The notes: generated by a model not told the origin, from the letters alone. Shown: positions 32,802 through 41,106, counted from the first letter of the stretch. The stretch is DNA of 64,000 nucleotides from Mesorhizobium tamadayense (GCF_003863365.1 NZ_RQXT01000031.1:1-64000), one strand, 5' to 3'. Program-made: numbers and translations.

Positions 32802-34481
32802 CTAGCCGCGGTCCCGAAACCGGTTGGTGATCGGGTATCGACGGTCGCGGCCGAAGTTCTTCTTCGTGATCTTCACGCCGGGCGCCGCCTGGCGGCGCTT
32901 GTATTCGGCGATGTAGAGCAGGTGCTCGACGCGCGTCACCGTCGCCCGGTCATGGCCGCGCGCGACGATGTCGTCGACACCCATCTCGTTCTCCACCAGG
33001 CACTCAAGGATGTCGTCCAGCACCGGATAGGGCGGCAGCGAATCCTGGTCGGTCTGGTTCTCGCGCAGCTCCGCCGACGGCGCCTTGTCGATGATGTTCT
33101 TCGGAATGACCTCGCCCGATGGGCCGAGCGCACCCGGCGGCACATGCGCATTGCGCCAGCGCGACAGCGCGTAGACCTGCATCTTGTAGAGGTCCTTGAT
33201 CGGATTGAAGCCGCCGTTCATGTCGCCATAGAGCGTGGCGTAGCCGACCGACATCTCGCTCTTGTTGCCGGTGGTGACCACCATCGAGCCGAACTTGTTG
33301 GAGATCGCCATCAGGATCGTGCCGCGCGCGCGGCTTTGCAGGTTTTCCTCGGTGATGCCTTCCTGGGTGCCTTCGAAAAGCTGGGTGAGCGCATGCCGGA
33401 AACCTTCGACCGGCTCGGAGATCGGCACGATGTCGTAGCGGCAGCCGAGCGCGCGGGCGCAGTCCTCGGCGTCCTTCAGCGAGTCCTTCGACGTGTAGCG
33501 ATAGGGCATCATGACGGTGCGCAGCCGCTCCTCGCCGAGCGCGTCGACGGCCAACGCAGCGCAGATCGCGGAATCGATGCCGCCGGAGAGGCCGAGCACC
33601 ACGTTCTTGAAGCCGTTCTTGTTGACGTAGTCGCGCAGCCCGAGCATGCAGGCCCTATAGTCGGCCTCGTCCCGGTCGGGAATTTTCGACATCGGGCCTT
33701 CCGAGCAGACCCAATGGTCGCCTTTTCTCTTCCAGGTGGCGACGTCGACCGCCTCCTCGAACTGGCTCATCTGGAAGGCGAGCGTCTTATCGGCGCCGAT
33801 GGCAAACGACGCGCCGTCGAAGATAAGCTCGTCCTGGCCGCCGAGCTGGTTGGCGTAGATCATCGGCAAGCCGGTTTCGATGACCTGGCGGATGACGACC
33901 TGGTGACGGACGTCGATCTTGGCGCGGTAGTAGGGCGAGCCGTTCGGCACCAAAAGGATCTCGGCACCGCTTTCGGCCAGCGTCTCGCAGACCGCGATGT
34001 CGCCCCAGATGTCCTCGCAGATCGGGATACCGATGCGCACGCCGCGGAAATTCACCGGCCCCTGCAGCTCCGGCCCGGCCTGGAAGACACGCTTTTCGTC
34101 GAACTCGCCATAGTTCGGCAGGTCGAGCTTGTAGCGCTCGGCGACGATCTTGCCGCCATCGGCGAAGACGATCGAATTATGCGTGCCGCTCTTGCGCTTC
34201 AGCGGCGTGCCGATGATGACGCCGGGACCGCCGTCGGCGGTGTCCTTGGCGAAATCCTCAGCCGCCTTTTCGCAGGCTTTCAGGAAGGACGGCTTCAGCA
34301 CCAGATCTTCCGGCGGATAGCCGGCAAGGAACAGCTCCGTGAAGAGCACGAGGTCGGCGCCCTGGCGGGCTGCATCCGCCCTCGCCTCGCGCGCCTTGGC
34401 GAGATTGCCGGCGACGTCGCCGACGGTCGGATTGAGCTGGGCGACGGCGATGCGAAGGATGTCTGGAGCGGTCTGGGTCAT
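32802..34481 (-). CDS. nadE: glutamine-dependent NAD+ synthase (559 aa)
   Basis: Last step of NAD synthesis: amidates deamido-NAD+ using glutamine and ATP. The N-terminal nitrilase-type glutaminase has E49 (FTELFLAGY), K118 (YKLDLPNYGEFDEKR) and C155 (GIPICEDIWG). The synthetase domain has the PP-loop VLGLSGGIDSA near residues 295-305, VTTGNKSEMSVGYATLYGDMNGGFNPIKDL, and the C-terminal ITKKNFGRDRRYPITNRF. The length fits the glutamine-dependent form. Its 5' region contains a 22-bp tandem repeat. Confidence 0.96.
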   Translation of the reverse strand: MTQTAPDILRIAVAQLNPTVGDVAGNLAKAREARADAARQGADLVLFTELFLAGYPPEDLVLKPSFLKACEKAAEDFAKDTADGGPGVIIGTPLKRKSGTHNSIVFADGGKIVAERYKLDLPNYGEFDEKRVFQAGPELQGPVNFRGVRIGIPICEDIWGDIAVCETLAESGAEILLVPNGSPYYRAKIDVRHQVVIRQVIETGLPMIYANQLGGQDELIFDGASFAIGADKTLAFQMSQFEEAVDVATWKRKGDHWVCSEGPMSKIPDRDEADYRACMLGLRDYVNKNGFKNVVLGLSGGIDSAICAALAVDALGEERLRTVMMPYRYTSKDSLKDAEDCARALGCRYDIVPISEPVEGFRHALTQLFEGTQEGITEENLQSRARGTILMAISNKFGSMVVTTGNKSEMSVGYATLYGDMNGGFNPIKDLYKMQVYALSRWRNAHVPPGALGPSGEVIPKNIIDKAPSAELRENQTDQDSLPPYPVLDDILECLVENEMGVDDIVARGHDRATVTRVEHLLYIAEYKRRQAAPGVKITKKNFGRDRRYPITNRFRDRG

Positions 34482-34549
34482 GCAGTGGATTTAGCGTGGC
34501 GGAAATCGCCGGGCAATGCCGATCGCTTGTGCCAAACAGGATCGATCGC

Positions 34550-34640
34550 AGATCGTATCCTGATCGATCTTAGATCATATCCTGATCGATCGTAGATCGT
34601 ATCCCGATCGACGGACGCAGATCGTATCCCGATCGACCGT
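34550..34640. repeat. GATC-rich tandem repeat upstream of nadE (four 22-25 bp units)
   Basis: Units start AGATCGTATCCTGATCGATC at 34550, 34572 and 34594, and again at 34619; the third is 25 bp and the others 22. Changes are few (T/C at one site, G/A at another). A partial unit lies at 34538-34549. The repeats begin 68 bp upstream of the nadE ATG and end 20 bp after the stop of the glycosylase gene, so they fill the nadE 5' region. Confidence 0.85.
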
Positions 34641-34659
34641 GATATCTCGCCCATCAGGC

Positions 34660-35373
34660 CTAGTCGTTCATGTACTCGCTTAGCGCTTCCACGGAGCGGT
34701 TTTCGCCGATCGACATTGCCAGGATGCGCGAGATGTGCCGGCGCGGCAGCCCGGTTTCCGCGGCCCATTGGTTGATCTGGGCCTGGATTTTGTCGAGGTC
34801 CCTCTTCGAGGCCGGGCATTCGGCGATATCGAGGCCGGCGTCGCGCAACGCCGCCGCCATGTCGGCCGAAACGACGAACGCATCCCACTCCAGCCATCTG
34901 AGGAAATACTGGCCGGTGTTGCCGCCGAGCCGGCTGCCATGCTTGCCGAGATAGGCGGTCAGTCCGACCTGATCGTCGGCCGGCCAAGTGGCGAGGAATT
35001 TGCCGAAGCCGCCATGCTCCTTCGAGACGCGGTCGACAAAGGCCGCGTTGTCGCGCACCGATCTGATCTTCTGCGGGTTGCGCACGATACGCTTGTCGGA
35101 AGCCAGCTCGTGCCAGAAATCGTCCGGCTGGAACAAAAGCCGCTTCGGCTCGAAGCCGAGGAAAGCCTCCTCGAAACCCGGCCATTTCTGCTCAATGACA
35201 CGCCAGACGAATCCGGCGGCAAAGATGCGCTCGGCCATGGTGGAGAGGATGCGGTCGTCGGGGATTTTCGCCACCGCCGCATTATCGGGCATCGGTCCAA
35301 GCAGCGACGCCAGCGCCTCTTCCCCGCCCTTGCGCTTTGCCGCCCGGGCATGAATTTTCTGGAAGTCAGCCAT
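34660..35373 (-). CDS. DNA-3-methyladenine glycosylase I family (237 aa)
   Basis: A HhH-superfamily base-excision enzyme of the Tag group (COG2818). ILSTMAERIFAAGFVWRVIEQKWPGFEEAFLGFEPKRLLFQPDDFWHELASDKRIVRNPQKIRSV carries the Tag-like core, and GGNTGQYFLRWLEWDAFVVS follows. The zinc-binding Cys/His of classical Tag are not obvious, so this is the divergent branch. The ATG at 35373 follows GAGGGCAGAG. Likely removes alkylated adenine; co-oriented with nadE but separated by the repeat array. Confidence 0.85.
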   Translation of the reverse strand: MADFQKIHARAAKRKGGEEALASLLGPMPDNAAVAKIPDDRILSTMAERIFAAGFVWRVIEQKWPGFEEAFLGFEPKRLLFQPDDFWHELASDKRIVRNPQKIRSVRDNAAFVDRVSKEHGGFGKFLATWPADDQVGLTAYLGKHGSRLGGNTGQYFLRWLEWDAFVVSADMAAALRDAGLDIAECPASKRDLDKIQAQINQWAAETGLPRRHISRILAMSIGENRSVEALSEYMND

Positions 35374-35438
35374 CTCTGCCCTCGCCTGTTCGGAGCAATC
35401 TATCACTTCCCGTACGGGCCGGTAGCCTCTACCTCTAT

Positions 35439-35491
35439 GAGCAATTCCAGGAAAAGTGCGTAGCGGTTTTCCGTCAGGAATTGCGTGAAAC
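35439..35491 (+). repeat. dispersed nested-palindrome repeat, copy B
   Basis: GAGCAATTCCAGGAAAAGTG followed by GCGGTTTTCCGTCAGGAATT; one of two copies in direct tandem separated by 5 bp, between the divergent glycosylase and DUF1003 genes. Confidence 0.8.
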
Positions 35492-35496
35492 CATAT

Positions 35497-35553
35497 GAGC
35501 AATTCCAGGAAAAGTGCATTGCGGTTTTCCACCCGCATTTGCGCGGGAACAAA
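35497..35553 (+). repeat. dispersed nested-palindrome repeat, copy C (diverged 3' half)
   Basis: The first half matches copy B base for base (GAGCAATTCCAGGAAAAGTG); after GCGGTTTTCC the sequence changes to ACCCGCATTTGCGCGGGAAC, which makes a different CCCGC/GCGGG stem. It lies 27 bp before the DUF1003 start codon, so it is probably transcribed. Confidence 0.75.
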
Positions 35554-35580
35554 TATGCAGGCCTGAGGGATGGAGCGACC

Positions 35581-36144
35581 ATGAACAGGACGATCGACGA
35601 TCTGGCAAATCGCTGGCTGAAGCGGAAACCTGACGGTCTCACGGCCATGGAAAGCCGCGTTCTGCAAAGCGCGCTCGACCGCACCACGGTTACACGGGAC
35701 ACCAACAAAGCCGTCGCCTTCCACCAGACCTATGGCGACCGCGTCGCCGACACCATCGCCCGTATCGGCGGCTCCTGGACCTTCATCCTCGGCTTCATCG
35801 CTTTCCTGATCCTGTGGACCTCCGGCAATGCCTGGCTTTTGTCGCGCGACGCCTTCGACCCCTACCCCTTCATCTTCCTCAACCTCGTGCTCTCCATGAT
35901 CGCGGCCCTGCAGGCGCCGGTGATCATGATGTCGCAGAACCGCCAGACCGAGCGCGACCGCATCGATGCCGCCCATGACTACGAGGTCAACCTGAAGGCG
36001 GAGATCGAGATCATGGCTCTGCATGAGAAGCTCGACGAATTGCGCCACAGCGAGATCGTCGGTATGCGCGACGAGATCCTGCGCATGGCCGAGCAGATCA
36101 GGCGGATCGACGAGAAACTGACTGCGGGGTCGGCGACCCGATGA
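35581..36144 (+). CDS. DUF1003 family membrane protein (187 aa)
   Basis: Two transmembrane helices (GSWTFILGFIAFLILWTSGNAW and YPFIFLNLVLSMIAALQAPVIMMSQNRQ) are flanked by DRVADTIARIGGS and RDRIDAAHDYEVNLKAEIEIMALHEKLDELR, the DUF1003 pattern. The C-terminal half is a coiled coil. Role unknown. GGAG precedes the ATG. Its stop overlaps the start of the DedA gene (ATGA), so the two are translationally coupled. Confidence 0.9.
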   Translation: MNRTIDDLANRWLKRKPDGLTAMESRVLQSALDRTTVTRDTNKAVAFHQTYGDRVADTIARIGGSWTFILGFIAFLILWTSGNAWLLSRDAFDPYPFIFLNLVLSMIAALQAPVIMMSQNRQTERDRIDAAHDYEVNLKAEIEIMALHEKLDELRHSEIVGMRDEILRMAEQIRRIDEKLTAGSATR

Positions 36145-36749
36145 CCGAGGTCATCCACCGTCTCATCGAGCAATACGGGCTGATCGCAGTCTTCCTCGGC
36201 TGCGTCGCAGAGGGTGAAAGCGCCGCCATCCTCGGCGGCTTCTTCGCGCATCAGCAGGTTTTCGTGCTCTGGCAGGCTTTCCTGGCTGCCTTTCTCGGCG
36301 CCTTCGCCGGCGATACCTTGTTCTTCACCCTCGGCCGCAGCTTTGCCGACCATCCCTATGTCGTCAGGTTGCGCAAGCGGCCTGGTTTCAGCCACGCCTA
36401 CCGGCTGCTCAACACCCATCCCAACATTTACGTGCTGACGAACCGCTACATCTACGGGATGCGCCTTGTTGGCGGCATCGCCGCCGGGCTTTCGACCGTG
36501 TCGGTGCCGCGCTTCGTCATCCTGAACGCGATCTCATCGGCAGTCTGGGCGGCCCTGTTCGGCACCGTCGGTTATGTCTTCGGATTGGGCGCGGAACGCA
36601 TGGTCGGCCAGGCGTTTGCCCACCACGAGCGCCTGCTCATCGCACTGGCCGTTGGTCTCAGCGTCGCGGTGCTTGCCTGGCTGGTCGCCCACCACTTCGC
36701 CGGAAAGGAGCGCGCAAAGGATGCAAACGAGGGTGGGGCGGAATCCTAA
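36141..36749 (+). CDS. DedA family membrane protein (202 aa)
   Basis: DedA/SNARE-associated (VTT) family, inner-membrane proteins tied to envelope integrity and lipid-carrier flipping. IEQYGLIAVFLGCVAEGESAAILGGFFAHQ, GAFAGDTLFFTLGRSFA, and NRYIYGMRLVGGIAAGLSTVSVPRFVILNAISSAVWAALFGTVGYVFG contain the family Glu, Gly-Arg and Arg-x3-Gly features. Four to five hydrophobic segments. Coupled to DUF1003 by a 4-bp overlap. Confidence 0.9.
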   Translation: MTEVIHRLIEQYGLIAVFLGCVAEGESAAILGGFFAHQQVFVLWQAFLAAFLGAFAGDTLFFTLGRSFADHPYVVRLRKRPGFSHAYRLLNTHPNIYVLTNRYIYGMRLVGGIAAGLSTVSVPRFVILNAISSAVWAALFGTVGYVFGLGAERMVGQAFAHHERLLIALAVGLSVAVLAWLVAHHFAGKERAKDANEGGAES

Positions 36750-36773
36750 AGCTGGCCGATCCGTGCTTACGGA

Positions 36774-37133
36774 TCAGATCGGCGCGCCAATGATGCGCTC
36801 GATTATGGCGATGCCCCAGACCCCGCCTGCGATCACGATCGAAATCAGCACGGCCAGCGAGCCGCAATCCTTGGCGAGTTGTATGTCGATGTGGAACTCG
36901 CGGGAAATGGCGTCGCACGCCGCCTCGATGCCGGTGTTGAGCACCTCGACCATAATCAGGAGCAGGACCGCGCCGACCAGCAAGGCATAGCCGCGCCAGG
37001 AGACCGAGATGAACCAGCCGGCCGGCAGGGCAAGCGCGAGCAGCAACAGCTCCTGCTGGAATGCTGTCTCCGTGGCGGCCAGCCTACGGAAGGCCCGCAC
37101 CGAATTGACGAAAGCATCGACCAGCCGCTGCAT
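36774..37133 (-). CDS. dgkA: diacylglycerol kinase (119 aa)
   Basis: Small integral-membrane kinase that recycles diacylglycerol to phosphatidate. Three membrane helices are seen, and the conserved active segment LLIMVEVLNTGIEAACDAIS, with E and N placed as in E. coli DgkA, lies in the middle. FHIDIQLAKDCGSLAV is the second conserved block. The ATG at 37133 follows GAGGGCAGGAA; the frame stays open 30 codons further upstream without a family match. Convergent with the DedA gene. Confidence 0.92.
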   Translation of the reverse strand: MQRLVDAFVNSVRAFRRLAATETAFQQELLLLALALPAGWFISVSWRGYALLVGAVLLLIMVEVLNTGIEAACDAISREFHIDIQLAKDCGSLAVLISIVIAGGVWGIAIIERIIGAPI

Positions 37134-37209
37134 TTCCTGCCCTCTTCGAGTCCTCGGCAGGGGATATCGCAATGGCCGGATCAAGGGAATAAGGCAGCCG
37201 TCCCAAAAA

Positions 37210-37629
37210 TCATTCATTCGCAACCTTGATCGATGGCGTCGACTTCTCGAACTGCGGCAGTCCGTCGTCGATGGCGTAGTAGTCGCCCTTATCGCCGACG
37301 AAGATGTGGCTTTCGGCCGAAAGACCGGTTGGCTTGTCGAACGACCCGGCCATGATCGAGATGGTGTCCAGTTCGCTATGCTTCCAGAAAAGCACCGAGC
37401 CGCAATTACGGCAGAAGCCGCGTTTCGCCACGCCGGATGCGCCGTACCAGCTAAGCGCGTCGGCTCCTTCTATGTCGATCTCGGCATCCTTTGAGGAGGT
37501 CGCGGCAACGAAATGGCCGGTTTGCTTGCGGCATTGCGAGCAATGGCAATAGATCACCCCGCGCAACGGCCCTCTCGTCCTGAAGCGCACCGCTCCACAC
37601 AGGCACGATCCACTGTGACTTTCGTCCAT
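37210..37629 (-). CDS. GFA-family zinc protein (139 aa)
   Basis: Glutathione-dependent formaldehyde-activating (GFA/CENP-V) fold. Zinc ligands lie in SCLCGAVRF, CHCSQCRKQTG and RGFCRNCGSVLFW. Many such proteins have no proven formaldehyde activity, and no formaldehyde dehydrogenase is adjacent. The ATG at 37629 is chosen because AAGGAGG sits 6 nt before it; the earlier in-frame ATG at 37647 would overlap that site. Confidence 0.9.
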   Translation of the reverse strand: MDESHSGSCLCGAVRFRTRGPLRGVIYCHCSQCRKQTGHFVAATSSKDAEIDIEGADALSWYGASGVAKRGFCRNCGSVLFWKHSELDTISIMAGSFDKPTGLSAESHIFVGDKGDYYAIDDGLPQFEKSTPSIKVANE

Positions 37630-37945
37630 CCCGGCCTCCTTCGACATCGTTCGCCTCGATCGTTGCCGGACAAGATTCCAGTTTTGCGCTCGCCCGGCAT
37701 GGGCAAATGCGACACCGAAGAGCCGCTATTCGAAAGCCGTTTCTGCACCGAATTGCACCCTGTGGTAGCGGAAACGATGAAATGCAGGATATTAAGGAAA
37801 CTTTAGCGCGACTGCATCTATGACTCCTGCAAGCGATGGTCGTATTGGGGACGCGCCCTCGCATTCGCAATTCTGATTCAATCCCCGTGTTGGCGGCTCC
37901 CGGCGTGGCAGGTCTCCGGTCGCACTGAAGGGTAGTGAACAGACT
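37630..37945. other. intergenic region upstream of the GGDEF gene
   Basis: This 316-bp divergent gap between the GFA gene and the GGDEF gene has no supported ORF. An AT-rich patch around 37784-37806 (ATTAAGGAAACTTTAGC) is flanked by TGCA at 37782 and 37812. GAAGGG at 37927-37932 serves as a somewhat distant ribosome site for the GGDEF start. Nothing else stands out. Confidence 0.4.
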
Positions 37946-39016
37946 ATGCAGCCGGCAGCCGTCCCGACCGACACGAATAGCGACATCGCCAGCACCGTTG
38001 TGGCGACCATGCGCCAGCTCGGCGTGCTCGGCCTGCCTCGCAACTATGAAATCTTCTATGAGGCGCTCAGCGGCAGCAATCACGAGCTCAGCCTTGCCGT
38101 TGTCTCATTGAGCAACCGGCCGACGCAGGAGGAGCTCGATCGCATCGGGCGCACCTTCGTCCCGCAGCACCATGGGCCCGCCATAGTCGAGCACGCCCGC
38201 GATGTGATCGCCAAGGAGCTGGAGGATGTGGCAGCGCTGCTGCGGAGCGAACGCACCCATGTCGAGAAATACGGCCGCATCCTCGACGAGACGTCGAGCG
38301 GGCTGAGCAATCGCAGCCTGCTTTCGCAGGAGCTGCTGCACAAGATTGCCGGCGCCATGTCGGCCGCCACCAATTCGACCCTCGATCACAACCGGCAAAT
38401 CTCCAGCACGCTCAGCGAGAAGACGGCCGAGCTTGAGAGCGTCAAATCGAAGCTGGAGGAATACAAGCGGCTCGCCGACACCGATCCGCTGACGCAGATC
38501 TGGAATCGCCGCGCCTTCGATAAGCAAATCACGCGCATCTACAACAGCAACCGCGGGATCCTGTTCAACGCGCTGATCCTTGCCGATATTGACCGTTTCA
38601 AGGACATCAACGACCGTTACGGCCATCCGGTCGGCGACAAGATCATCCAGATCATCGCCGAGATATTCCAATCCAGCATTCGCGCCGACATGTTCGTGGC
38701 CCGCACCGGCGGCGAGGAGTTCGCGCTGATTGTCGAGGGCGCCAGCGAGGATACTACCTACGAGATCGCCGAGCGCCTCCGCGTGCTGATCGAGCAGACG
38801 CCGTTCACCAGCAGCCAGACGGGCACGAACTACGGCACCGTGACCGTCTCGATGGGCATCTGCATGGCCTCCGAGGCCGACACCCCCGAAGACCTCTACA
38901 CCAAGGCCGACAGCGCGCTTTATCGCTCCAAAGTCGGCGGCCGCAACCGGGTCACCAGGCATTCCACCATGGCCGGCCGTGCCGGCAAGGGTTGGCTGCT
39001 CTACAAGAAAGACTGA
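37946..39016 (+). CDS. diguanylate cyclase, GGEEF type (356 aa)
   Basis: Makes the second messenger c-di-GMP from two GTP. The N-terminal 170 residues are helical with a coiled coil just before the catalytic domain, and no membrane segment. The GGDEF domain starts at TDPLTQIWNRRAF (about 179) with metal Asp in LADIDRFKDIND and the signature GGEEF at 255-259 (RTGGEEFALI). The product-inhibition site upstream reads R246-A-D-M249, so the RxxD Asp is missing. Expected to be active but not feedback-inhibited in the usual way. The input signal is unknown. Confidence 0.93.
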   Translation: MQPAAVPTDTNSDIASTVVATMRQLGVLGLPRNYEIFYEALSGSNHELSLAVVSLSNRPTQEELDRIGRTFVPQHHGPAIVEHARDVIAKELEDVAALLRSERTHVEKYGRILDETSSGLSNRSLLSQELLHKIAGAMSAATNSTLDHNRQISSTLSEKTAELESVKSKLEEYKRLADTDPLTQIWNRRAFDKQITRIYNSNRGILFNALILADIDRFKDINDRYGHPVGDKIIQIIAEIFQSSIRADMFVARTGGEEFALIVEGASEDTTYEIAERLRVLIEQTPFTSSQTGTNYGTVTVSMGICMASEADTPEDLYTKADSALYRSKVGGRNRVTRHSTMAGRAGKGWLLYKKD

Positions 39017-39100
39017 ATTTACGCGGGCGCATCCAGGCAGATCCCTTTCCAAATGAATTTTTGTGGACTATATTTTCCACAGAAATGAAAGGGTGCGCTC

Positions 39101-39478
39101 ATGCAACGTCCAGTCGCCGCCGCGACGGCGGCGGAGAATGCCGTCATCACCAAGGCCACGCTGCGCGCGGCCGACCTGCTCGACATCACCGCGAGAACGC
39201 TGGCGCTGGTCATCGGCGTCTCGGAAGCGACGGTCTCGCGCATGCGCAAGCAGGAATTCCTGCTCGAGCGCGGCACCAAGCCGTTCGAGCTTGCGGTGCT
39301 CTTCGTCCGGCTGTTCCGCTCGCTCGACGCTATCGTCGGCGGCGACAAGACCGTCGCCCGGGCATGGCTGAAGAACCCGAACACGGCGCTCGACGGCACG
39401 CCGCTCGAAAGAATCCTGACCATTGCCGGACTTGTCGATGTCATCGCCTACCTGGACTCCCGACGCGCTCTCGTCTGA
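39101..39478 (+). CDS. antitoxin, Xre/MbcA/ParS type (125 aa)
   Basis: An N-terminal helical DNA-binding part (LRAADLLDITARTLALVIGVSEATVSRMRKQEFLLERG) is followed by the toxin-binding MbcA/ParS-like domain (ELAVLFVRLFRSLDAIVGGDKTVARAWLKNPNTALDGTPLERILTIAGLVDVIAYLDSRRALV). It would neutralise the RES toxin encoded downstream and probably represses its own promoter. The 3' end overlaps the toxin start by about 41 bp, the usual coupling in these pairs. Confidence 0.92.
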   Translation: MQRPVAAATAAENAVITKATLRAADLLDITARTLALVIGVSEATVSRMRKQEFLLERGTKPFELAVLFVRLFRSLDAIVGGDKTVARAWLKNPNTALDGTPLERILTIAGLVDVIAYLDSRRALV

Positions 39479-40205
39479 GGCCGTCAGGCTCGAAGGCAAG
39501 TATTGGCGGATGGTCGAGGCGCAGCATCGCGTCTCGACGCTGAAGCTCGTCGACACGCTCGACGAGCAGGGCCTGCTCGAGGATCTCATCGAGGAGACCA
39601 AGCTGCAGATCCCGCTCGAGTGCCGCCACCTTCATTATCTTCTGGCGACGCCCTTCCGCTACGGCTCGATCTATCCGTACGGCTCGCGCTTCCGCCGCGC
39701 GGGCAAGACGAAAGGCGTCTACTACGCCGCCGAGACGGTGCTGACGGCGGTGGCAGAAATGGCCTTCTACCGCCTGCTGTTCTTCGCTGAATCGCCACAG
39801 ACGCAATGGCCGAACGATGCAGCCGAATACACCGCCTTTGCGGCTTCGATCAAATGCGACAAGGCCGTCGACCTCACCCGGCCGCCGCTCGACCGCGACG
39901 AGAAGACATGGACGCATCCGACCGACTACGCCGCCTGCCAGGCCATCGCCGATGTGGCGCGCGAGGCCGAGATGCAGGCGATCCGCTACCGCTCGGCGCG
40001 CGATCCGAAAGGCGCCAACATCGCGCTCCTAACGTGCAGGGGCTTTGCCAAGGCCAAGCCGCTGGAACCTCACACCTGGCGCATCCGCATCGGCTCGTTC
40101 GGCATCCAGGCGATCTGCGAATTCCCGGACAGGCGGCTCGAATTCTCGCGGACCGCGTTTGCGGATCCGCGGCTGGCGGACATGCGCTGGGAGCGCGGCC
40201 GCTAG
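39438..40205 (+). CDS. RES-domain toxin (255 aa)
   Basis: RES toxins deplete NAD+ in the cell when freed from their antitoxin. RYGSIYPYGSRFRRAGKTKGVYYAAETVLTAVAEMAFYRL is the RES core with the conserved Arg, the GVYYAAE segment and the following acidic residues. The C-terminal part (IALLTCRGFAKAKPLEPHTWRIRIG) fits the long RES subtype common in rhizobia. The ATG at 39438 lies inside the antitoxin gene; a TTG at 39423 is an alternative. The reading frame is intact, so the toxin is likely functional. Confidence 0.9.
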   Translation: MSSPTWTPDALSSEAVRLEGKYWRMVEAQHRVSTLKLVDTLDEQGLLEDLIEETKLQIPLECRHLHYLLATPFRYGSIYPYGSRFRRAGKTKGVYYAAETVLTAVAEMAFYRLLFFAESPQTQWPNDAAEYTAFAASIKCDKAVDLTRPPLDRDEKTWTHPTDYAACQAIADVAREAEMQAIRYRSARDPKGANIALLTCRGFAKAKPLEPHTWRIRIGSFGIQAICEFPDRRLEFSRTAFADPRLADMRWERGR

Positions 40206-40222
40206 TTTCAGCGCGACTCGCT

Positions 40223-40927
40223 TTAAGCGAGAATATTCACGGCACGTGCTGCTACCAGCGCGATGGTCAGCAACGAGATCATCGCTTCGGCCATCATCAA
40301 AAGCTTGGCGCGCTGGGTGAGCGGCAAGGTGTCGGTTGGCGAGAACGCCGTCGCGTTGGTGAAGGCCAGGAAGACGTAGTCGACGAAGCCGGGTAGCCAG
40401 TCGCGCGTCTCGCGATCGGGCAGCGTCATCTGCGGAAACAGGAAGTCCGCATGCGCGCGCTTGACCAGGCCGCAGGTCGGCGGTCCGCCGCGATCGGTGC
40501 TCCAGAACCACAGCGCGAAGACGATGACGTTGGTCACCCAGATGTTCAGCGCATCGACAAGCAGCGTCGTGCCGGCGCCGGCATGGCCTTCGAGCAAAGC
40601 TCGAACCAGCAAGACCAGAGATCCGCAATTCATGATGCTGATGACCCCGGTCATGACCAGGGCGGTGCGGCGGATGAAGACGCGAAACCGGCCGATCGCG
40701 TACCAATGCTCGTGGTCGACGGCTTTCTGCGTCGCCATTTGCGTCCAGGCCGTTGCGATCGACAGCGGCATGAGCAGCGCCGCCTCGATTACGGGAGCCA
40801 GCCAGCGCGGACCGAACGACAGGTCGTTGATGACGAGAAGCTGCAGGCAGATGACGACAAGCACCGCCGCCCGCGCCGACCAGAAGTCGATCGCGCGGTG
40901 GTGGATGATGGCATGCTCGTGACGCAT
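40223..40927 (-). CDS. integral membrane protein, ion-channel-like C-terminus (234 aa)
   Basis: Five hydrophobic segments are visible: AAVLVVICLQLLVI, WLAPVIEAALLMPLSIATAW, TALVMTGVISIMNCGSLVLLVRAL, WVTNVIVFALWFWS and the final AEAMISLLTIALVAARAVNIL. Before the last comes VDYVFLAFTNATAFSPTDTLPLTQRAKLLMMAE, which resembles the pore loop and inner helix of two-TM channels but lacks the T-V-G-Y-G filter. Role unknown. The ATG at 40927 begins MRHEHAIIHHRAIDFWSARA; the frame is open 12 codons further upstream. Convergent with the RES toxin gene. Confidence 0.75.
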   Translation of the reverse strand: MRHEHAIIHHRAIDFWSARAAVLVVICLQLLVINDLSFGPRWLAPVIEAALLMPLSIATAWTQMATQKAVDHEHWYAIGRFRVFIRRTALVMTGVISIMNCGSLVLLVRALLEGHAGAGTTLLVDALNIWVTNVIVFALWFWSTDRGGPPTCGLVKRAHADFLFPQMTLPDRETRDWLPGFVDYVFLAFTNATAFSPTDTLPLTQRAKLLMMAEAMISLLTIALVAARAVNILA

Positions 40928-41055
40928 GATAACCGGGGAAGCGGGTTGGCGTGGGGCGCGCACGCTTCACGCCAATCTTGGTTTTGCAATGGTCGCGAGC
41001 GGACACATTTTCGTAATCGCTCATGTGACCGGCATGTCCCAGCTCCTGAATCGAA

Positions 41056-41079
41056 AAGCGCCGGATTTCTCCGGCGCTT
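41056..41079 (-). terminator. intrinsic terminator after the DAHP synthase gene
   Basis: AAGCGCCGG and CCGGCGCTT form a 9-bp stem with a 6-nt loop, 27 bp past the stop of the DAHP synthase. On the minus strand it is followed by TTTTCG. Confidence 0.8.
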
Positions 41080-41106
41080 GATCGACAAATCAGATTGGAA
41101 GCGGGC

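Noticed and set aside
32489-32830. 112-codon plus-strand frame in the ABC leader region
   Set aside because: No ribosome site and no family; it overlaps the well-supported minus-strand promoter, leader ORF and hairpins.
34550-34640. CRISPR array
   Set aside because: The 22-25 bp units are contiguous with no spacers, and no cas genes are near.
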